Below the pieces are notes generated by a model. The model ran no database searches. It saw nothing but the letters and a program-made list of their open reading frames with translations, and was not told the origin of the DNA. 9,703 bases of DNA from Archangium sp. GTDB taxonomy: Bacteria; Myxococcota; Myxococcia; Myxococcales; Myxococcaceae. This document shows, in pieces, positions 5,816 to 9,703 of the stretch; within the stretch, counting starts at the first letter, position 1; each line of letters begins with the position of its first letter. The stretch covers positions 1-9,703 of the forward strand of contig JAEUJT010000380.1 in the NCBI GenBank assembly GCA_016793525.1. Reading direction: 5' to 3'. The position numbers and the translations under genes are program-made.

Positions 5816-7416
5816 TCGCGCTGCGGCGTCAGGCTCCACACGTCGCCACCGAGCTCGGCCTTCTTGAGCTCCCAGGCGGCCAGCACGTCGGCGGTGTGGG
5901 AAATGTATTCAGGGCTCGCGTCGAAGCGGTGCTGCTTGGCGTACCCAGTGAGAAACTCGCGCAGCACCGGAGAGAGGAAGTGCGTGGCCAGCACGACTTC
6001 GCTGCCGTCGAAGTATTCGCCGAAGCGCAGCGCGAAGCCGGTCTCTTCGTTGTCGGCGGTCTCGACGCGCACCACTTCGCCCTTCACGCGTACGCGCCGG
6101 CCCTTCGGAGGCAACGTGAGCTCGACCAGCAGCATCGTGCCCATCTTGAGGAAGAAGCTGGAGCGCAAGAACATGCCGCCGACCGAGATGTTCACCGTCG
6201 ACAGCGCGGCCTCGAAGAAGCGGTTGGGCGAGTCGATGAGCGACAAGCGCGCCTTCACCTCGACGTCGGCGCGCGGGTAGCGGCGGCGAGAATCTGCCGT
6301 CGGGCCCGAAGCCTTGCGACTGACAGGCAGCTTCGACGGGAGCGCCGAGGGCGCCTTGTTCAGGCTGGACAACGCAACGTCGCGCGAAGTCGACGCGGCG
6401 CTCCGCCACGACGGCGCAGCCGCTGCCGGTACGTCGACCCGCGGCGTGGGGCGCGGGCTCGGCGCCCGGGCTGAATTTCCAGGCGTGGCAGCTGAAGTCG
6501 TCGCTCGCGAAGGAATGGCCGAGCCGCTCCGCTGCGCAGAGACGGCCGCCGAGTCCCGGGCGGCGTCAGCGCGCGATGCGCTGCTCGTCAGCGACGCCGC
6601 TGATGCCCGCGTCGTGTCGCTGCGTGACGATCCAGCCGAACTGTCTCGCCGCGAACTGTCTCGCGCCATGTCGCCGCGCGATGCTCCAGATGAGTTGCCC
6701 GTCGGCGAGGGGGACCGCGTCGCATCACTGCGTGACACTCCAGCCGAACTGTCTCGCCGCGAACTGTCTCGCGCCATGTCGCCGCGCGACGCTGCGGATG
6801 AACTGCCCGTCGGCGGGGGGGATCGCGTCGCATCGCTGCGTGACGCTCCAGCCGCGCTGTCTCGTCGCGAACTGTCTCGCGCGATGTCGCTGCGCGACGC
6901 TCCAAATGAGTTGCCCGTCGGCGAGGGGGACCGCGTCGCATCGCTGCGTGACGCTCCAGTCGCACTGTCTCGCTGCGAAGTGTCTCGCTGCAAACCGGCT
7001 CGCGCGATGTCGCTGCGCGACGCTGCGGATGGCCTGCCGGGCATCGACGACGCAGACGACGCTCTCGTCTCATGCGCCGACGTCGACCCAGCGCGCGCGG
7101 TGTCGCGTGACGTGCTGAGTGCGTTGTTCCTCAGCGAAGACGACACCGGCCGGGTTCCGTCGGCTCGTGATGCTGCGACTGGGCTGCTCCGCTGTGACGG
7201 AGCCGGCCCAGCCCGGGGCGGTTCTCCACGTGAACTCCGGGCCGAAGACGACCGCACCGGGTCACTCGACGCGGCGGAGGCCACGCGGGCCTTCACCGCA
7301 TCACGCAGCGCGGCGGTGCCAGGGCGAGCGTCAGCGGGCAGCGTGCGCTTGCGCGTATCGAGCGCTGCCGCCAACGCCGTGAGCGACTTCGATTTTTTGG
7401 CGGGCGAGCGCGCCAT
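5812..7416 (-). CDS. PilZ-domain protein with long repetitive disordered N-terminal arm
   Basis: A predicted cytoplasmic cyclic-di-GMP receptor of 534 residues. The PilZ domain is C-terminal (about 377-475) and carries both ligand-binding elements: RxxxR in RRYPR (R378-R382) and NxSxxG in NISVGG (N409, S411, G414), followed by the expected beta strands (TMLLVELTLPPKGRRVRVKGEVV). A helical tail of about 55 residues follows. Residues about 20-370 are low-complexity, dominated by Ser, Arg, Ala, Asp, Thr and Pro, and include four 36-residue tandem repeats (about 125-269). This arm has no signal peptide or membrane segment, and its many SRRDS/SRSD sites look like Ser/Thr kinase targets, which is inference. 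ATG at 7416 lies 8 bases past the metK stop, with GAGG very close to it; the stop overlaps the uppP start. PilZ binding is well supported; the output is unknown, with UppP or envelope synthesis a reasonable guess from context. Confidence 0.92.
   Translation of the reverse strand: MARSPAKKSKSLTALAAALDTRKRTLPADARPGTAALRDAVKARVASAASSDPVRSSSARSSRGEPPRAGPAPSQRSSPVAASRADGTRPVSSSLRNNALSTSRDTARAGSTSAHETRASSASSMPGRPSAASRSDIARAGLQRDTSQRDSATGASRSDATRSPSPTGNSFGASRSDIARDSSRRDSAAGASRSDATRSPPPTGSSSAASRGDMARDSSRRDSSAGVSRSDATRSPSPTGNSSGASRGDMARDSSRRDSSAGSSRSDTTRASAASLTSSASRADAARDSAAVSAQRSGSAIPSRATTSAATPGNSARAPSPRPTPRVDVPAAAAPSWRSAASTSRDVALSSLNKAPSALPSKLPVSRKASGPTADSRRRYPRADVEVKARLSLIDSPNRFFEAALSTVNISVGGMFLRSSFFLKMGTMLLVELTLPPKGRRVRVKGEVVRVETADNEETGFALRFGEYFDGSEVVLATHFLSPVLREFLTGYAKQHRFDASPEYISHTADVLAAWELKKAELGGDVWSLTPQRE
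6611..7040 (-). repeat. Four tandem 108-bp repeats inside the PilZ gene
   Basis: The plus-strand landmark CTGCGTGAC recurs at 6620, 6728, 6836 and 6944, and CTGTCTCG recurs at 6641, 6749, 6857 and 6965, so the period is exactly 108 bp (36 codons) and the reading frame is preserved. Encoded units read like ASRSDIARDSSRRDS followed by SRSDATRSPSPTG and a short Ser/Gly link. The copy nearest the protein N terminus (plus-strand right end) contains an extra 15 bp, itself a partial duplication of TGTCTCGCTGC. Sequence beyond 7040 and before 6611 degrades into looser relatives of the same composition, suggesting an older expansion. Confidence 0.9.
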
Positions 7417-7424
7417 ACCTCAGC

Positions 7425-8591
7425 TCAGGCAGCCCGCACCTTGATGCCGAGCGCATCGCGGAGCGCGTCTTTCTTGTCGGTGCGCTCCCACGTGAACTCG
7501 CTGCGGCCGAAGTGCCCGTAGGCGGCGGTGCGCTGGTAGATGGGGCGCAGCAGGTCGAGGTGCTCGACGATTTGCCGCGGCTTGAGACCGAACACCTCAC
7601 GCACTGCCCGGGCAATCTTCGCCTCATCGAGCGTCGAGGTACCAAACGTCTCGACCATCACGCTGACCGGCTCGGCCACGCCGATGGCGTACGACACCTG
7701 CACCTCGCAGCGCGTCGCCAGGCCCGCGGCGACGACGTTCTTCGCGATGTAGCGGCCCATGTACGCGGCCGAGCGGTCGACCTTCGACGGGTCTTTGCCG
7801 GAGAACGCGCCGCCGCCGTGACGGCCCATGCCGCCGTAGGTGTCGACGATAATCTTGCGGCCGGTGACGCCGGAATCGCCCATCGGGCCGCCGATGACGA
7901 ACCGGCCGGTGGGGTTGATGAAGAACTTGGTCTTCTTGTCCACCAGCTTGGCGGGGAGCGACGGCTTGATGACGTCCTCCATGATGGCTTCTTTGATCTT
8001 CTTGTTGGTGACGTGTTCGGCGTGCTGCGTCGAAAGCACCACCGCGTCGATGCGCACCGGCTTGCCGTCTTTGTATTCGACGGTGACCTGGCTCTTGCCG
8101 TCAGGGCGGATCCACTCGTGCTTCTTGCGGCGCGCGTCGGCGAGCCGCCTGGTCAGCGCGTGCGCGTAGTGAATCGGCGCCGGCATGAGCTCAGGCGTCT
8201 CGTTGCAGGCGAAGCCGAACATCATGCCCTGGTCGCCGGCGCCCTGCTCCGTGTTGTCTTTCTCGTCGACGCCGCGGGCGATGTCTTGTGACTGCCCTTC
8301 GATGGCGACCATGACGCCGCAGGTGTTGCCGTCGTAGCCCATGGCCGAGTCGGTGTAGCCAATCTTGCAAATCGTGTTGCGCACGATCTTGGGAATGTCG
8401 ATCCACGCGGTGGTGGTGACTTCACCGGCGACGATGGCGATGCCCGTCTTCACCAGGGTCTCGACCGCGATGCGCGCGTACGGGTCTTTCTCGATGAGCG
8501 CGTCGACCACTCCGTCGGAGATCTGATCGCAGATCTTGTCGGGGTGACCTTCGGTGACTGATTCAGAGGTGAAGAGAAAATCCTTGGGCAT
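7425..8591 (-). CDS. metK: S-adenosylmethionine synthetase
   Basis: Makes S-adenosylmethionine from ATP and methionine in the cytoplasm, the main methyl donor of the cell. The 388-residue product has the full set of family motifs: GHPDK (15-19) in the N-terminal ATP/Mg site, GAGDQG (117-122), DSGVTGRK (239-246) and the phosphate-binding loop GGGAFSGKD (259-267), and normal length (about 385-400). The ATG at 8591 is chosen over a TTG 15 bases upstream because the protein there starts with the usual short lead into [13 protein letters not shown] and because GGAG sits 7 bases before it. It is the first gene of a minus-strand unit, with the PilZ gene following after 8 bases. Nothing unusual in the catalytic residues. 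Methionine-responsive control is common for metK, but I see no SAM riboswitch in its leader. Confidence 0.98.
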   Translation of the reverse strand: MPKDFLFTSESVTEGHPDKICDQISDGVVDALIEKDPYARIAVETLVKTGIAIVAGEVTTTAWIDIPKIVRNTICKIGYTDSAMGYDGNTCGVMVAIEGQSQDIARGVDEKDNTEQGAGDQGMMFGFACNETPELMPAPIHYAHALTRRLADARRKKHEWIRPDGKSQVTVEYKDGKPVRIDAVVLSTQHAEHVTNKKIKEAIMEDVIKPSLPAKLVDKKTKFFINPTGRFVIGGPMGDSGVTGRKIIVDTYGGMGRHGGGAFSGKDPSKVDRSAAYMGRYIAKNVVAAGLATRCEVQVSYAIGVAEPVSVMVETFGTSTLDEAKIARAVREVFGLKPRQIVEHLDLLRPIYQRTAAYGHFGRSEFTWERTDKKDALRDALGIKVRAA

Positions 8592-8743
8592 GGCACGGCT
8601 CCGCAACGAGATGTGAACTTCGAGCCGGTCGCTCTAGCGCGGTTCCGAAGCGCTCGCCAAGCACGTCCTTGAGGGAATGGCCTGGGTGGGGCACAAGGCC
8701 CTTTGCTTCGAATAACGACCCGCTGTCCCCCGTCGAGACCCAC
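8592..8743. promoter_or_regulatory. Divergent metK / MlaC-like intergenic region
   Basis: A 152-base region between two divergent starts, so it should hold promoters for both. On the minus strand a weak pair, TTGGCG (8660-8655) and TAGAGC (8636-8631), is 18 bases apart and would give a leader of roughly 30 bases to metK; the -10 match is poor. The same spacer holds a dyad, AGCGC/GCGCT (8636-8654), with TTCCGAA inside it, which could be an operator. A GGGC/GCCC hairpin lies at 8690-8702. No SAM or SAH riboswitch consensus is recognisable. Confidence 0.35.
8599..8602 (-). promoter_or_regulatory. Ribosome-binding site of metK
   Basis: GGAG on the minus strand, 7 bases before the ATG at 8591. 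It supports that ATG over the in-frame TTG at 8606. Confidence 0.7.
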
Positions 8744-9316
8744 ATGCGCTCCTTTGTTGCCGTCGCCGTCGCCCTCGCGTTGCCCGCCCTCGCCGCGTCT
8801 CCCAAAGAGGAGGTCTCGAAACCCCTGAAGACCGTGGTGAATTCAGTGCGTTACGGGAAAGACCTGGCCGCCTTGAAGCTCTTCGCGGGCGAGACCCAAG
8901 GGGCCTACCTGGTCGGCGACGCGTGGGCCAAAGGCACTGACGTGCAGCGAAAGACGTTCATCGAGCTGTTCCACCAGCTCTTCGGGCGAATGGCGTTCCC
9001 GAAGATCCGCAAGAACTTCGAGAACCTCGACACCGTGCTCTACGACGAGCCCACCATCACCGGCGACGCCGCGGAGATTCCGTCGACCATTCTCATCAAC
9101 CACCCGCTCAAGAAGCAGGAGCTCAAGCTCAAATACAAGCTCGTGAAGCAGGGCGGCGCGTGGAAGGTGGTCGACGTGGCGGTGCTGGGCGACTCGATGC
9201 TCCAGGGCATTCGCGATGACCAGGTGCAGCCGATTCTCAAAGACGGCGGCTGGGACCTGCTGCTCAAGCTGATGGCCGAGAAGAACGCCGAGCTCAAAGA
9301 CGTGGTGCTGAAGTAG
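8744..9316 (+). CDS. MlaC/Ttg2D-like periplasmic phospholipid-binding protein
   Basis: A 190-residue secreted protein of the MlaC (toluene-tolerance Ttg2) family, which shuttles phospholipids between the outer and inner membranes. A clear signal peptide (RSFVAVAVALALPALAA) is cut near A18. Mature landmarks match the family: the helical region QRKTFIELFHQLFGRMAFPKI (68-88), a beta-sheet segment with KLKYKLVKQGGAWKVVDVAVLGDSML (128-153), then IRDDQVQPIL and a closing WDLLLKLMAEKN helix. The family usually has a W-x-V-x-D-V-x-V-x-G-x-S core, and the sequence AWKVVDVAVLGDS (139-151) fits it. The open frame extends upstream to 8669, but ATG 8744 is chosen because the signal peptide begins there; the ribosome-binding site is weak. 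MlaD/E/F partners are not in the window; the gene stands alone, divergent from metK. Its stop is 6 bases from the end of the convergent small CxxC gene. Confidence 0.88.
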   Translation: MRSFVAVAVALALPALAASPKEEVSKPLKTVVNSVRYGKDLAALKLFAGETQGAYLVGDAWAKGTDVQRKTFIELFHQLFGRMAFPKIRKNFENLDTVLYDEPTITGDAAEIPSTILINHPLKKQELKLKYKLVKQGGAWKVVDVAVLGDSMLQGIRDDQVQPILKDGGWDLLLKLMAEKNAELKDVVLK

Positions 9317-9322
9317 CACGCC

Positions 9323-9592
9323 TCACTGTACGAGCGGCTCGTCGCGCTTCGGGCGCAAGGCCGTCACCCAGGCGCGGCGGCACGCGGGGCACACCACGCC
9401 GCTGAGCGTCTCGTGCACCTGGGCCTCGAGCTCGGCCGCATCCATTCCGTCGAGCTGGCGCAGGAGCTGATCCGGATCCACCGGCTCTCCGGGGGCGCCG
9501 TCGATGACCTCGCACTCCGCCTCGAGCGCCAGCGCGTAGCGGTAGTACGTTGCGCCACGCGGCAGCTCGGCGTCACACCGCGCGCACTTCAT
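9323..9592 (-). CDS. Small zinc-ribbon-like protein, CxxC/CxxC, 89 residues
   Basis: Likely a small cytoplasmic metal-binding protein. It has C3xxC6 in MKCARCDAELPRG, right at the start, and C68xxC71 in VVCPACRRAW near the end, the usual four-Cys zinc-ribbon arrangement, with an acidic helical insertion of about 60 residues between them (Asp/Glu/Leu-rich, DQLLRQLDGMDAAELEAQVHETL). There is no nucleic-acid-binding or enzymatic motif to name a function. The ATG at 9592 is preferred over upstream in-frame starts because it begins directly with the first CxxC and overlaps the stop of the pseudouridine synthase gene by ATGA, which indicates co-translation. It may be an accessory to that gene or merely co-transcribed. 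I do not recognise a named family. Confidence 0.8.
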   Translation of the reverse strand: MKCARCDAELPRGATYYRYALALEAECEVIDGAPGEPVDPDQLLRQLDGMDAAELEAQVHETLSGVVCPACRRAWVTALRPKRDEPLVQ

Positions 9593-9703
9593 GGTCCGCG
9601 CACCTGCGCCAACGCCGCTTCGTCGAGCTCGACCCACCGCCCCGGAGCGAGCGTGGACGGCAGCGAATAGCCTCCCACCTGCGCGCGGTGGAGCTGCATC
9701 ACC
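9589..9703 (-). CDS. Pseudouridine synthase, RsuA/RluB type, C-terminal end only (partial)
   Basis: The 5' part lies beyond the right edge; 37 codons and a TGA stop are visible. The sequence VMQLHRAQVGGYSL, then LAPGRWVELDEAAL matches the end of the RsuA/RluB/RluE family, in which a conserved V-x-x-L-x-R-x-x-x-G beta strand is followed by L-x-x-G-x-W-x-x-L. These enzymes convert uridine to pseudouridine in rRNA. The catalytic Asp is not in view. The reading frame ends in an ATGA overlap with the CxxC gene. The family call rests on this short segment alone, so the specific enzyme cannot be named. Confidence 0.7.
   Translation of the reverse strand, partial: VMQLHRAQVGGYSLPSTLAPGRWVELDEAALAQVRGP

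Noticed and set aside
5816..5839. GTG start for UppP 24 bases upstream of the chosen ATG.
   Set aside because: The ATG at 5815 matches the usual UppP N terminus and total length and forms an ATGA overlap with the PilZ gene.
6611..7040. CRISPR array, because of the regular repeats.
   Set aside because: The units are contiguous 108-bp in-frame coding repeats without unique spacers.
6314..7444. Plus-strand open frame of 376 codons with its own tandem repeats, opposite the PilZ arm.
   Set aside because: A 108-bp repeat stays open on both strands once one strand is open. The minus strand has the PilZ domain, operon spacing and a start after metK; the plus frame has none.
8592..8743. SAM riboswitch in the metK leader.
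   Set aside because: No recognisable SAM-I, SAM-II or SAH core could be found by eye; a covariance-model search would be decisive.

Overview
This is GC-rich bacterial DNA whose genes almost always end codons in G or C. The gene content suggests a Myxococcota-type (delta-proteobacterial) Gram-negative: an FHA-GGDEF diguanylate cyclase, a PilZ protein with a very long low-complexity arm, outer-membrane and periplasmic lipid-handling proteins, and a large coiled-coil protein. The phylum is inferred from family composition; the window contains no rRNA or other marker that would fix it. I see no tRNA, CRISPR array, insertion sequence or phage gene. Coding density is high and no gene-free stretch exceeds about 150 bases.

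Layout, left to right. (1) 3-866, plus strand: the C-terminal part of a coiled-coil protein that is still open at the left edge, followed by a strong hairpin at 882-904. (2) 1017-4395, minus strand, read right to left: a LolA-like periplasmic protein, then 6 bases later an outer-membrane barrel protein, then after about 100 bases an FHA-GGDEF diguanylate cyclase. All three use GTG starts. (3) 4507-5034, plus strand: an unrecognised 175-residue protein, divergent from the LolA-like gene and overlapping the end of uppP tail to tail. (4) 4991-8591, minus strand: a compact metK - PilZ gene - uppP unit. The gap is 8 bases between metK and the PilZ gene, and the PilZ gene and uppP share an ATGA stop/start. 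(5) 8744-9316, plus strand: an MlaC-like periplasmic protein, divergent from metK. (6) 9323-9703, minus strand: a small CxxC/CxxC protein whose start overlaps, again by ATGA, the stop of a pseudouridine synthase that enters from the right edge.

Two themes recur. Cyclic-di-GMP: one enzyme predicted to make it (intact GGEEF and RxxD inhibitory site) and one protein predicted to bind it (intact RxxxR and NxSxxG) lie about 4 kb apart. The PilZ protein is translationally coupled to the phosphatase that recycles the undecaprenyl carrier for cell-wall and surface polysaccharides. Envelope lipid traffic: the LolA-like/barrel pair and the MlaC-like protein each belong to families that normally work with an inner-membrane transporter, and no such transporter is in the window.

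The most unusual piece of sequence is the PilZ protein's roughly 350-residue Ser/Arg/Asp/Ala-rich arm, built in part from four tandem 108-bp (36-residue) repeats at 6611-7040. A smaller curiosity is a threefold short motif (MTxExFExxP type) between the signal peptide and the barrel of the outer-membrane protein. I found no convincing evidence for a wholly new multi-gene system; the best candidate for a new functional link is the PilZ-UppP coupling.
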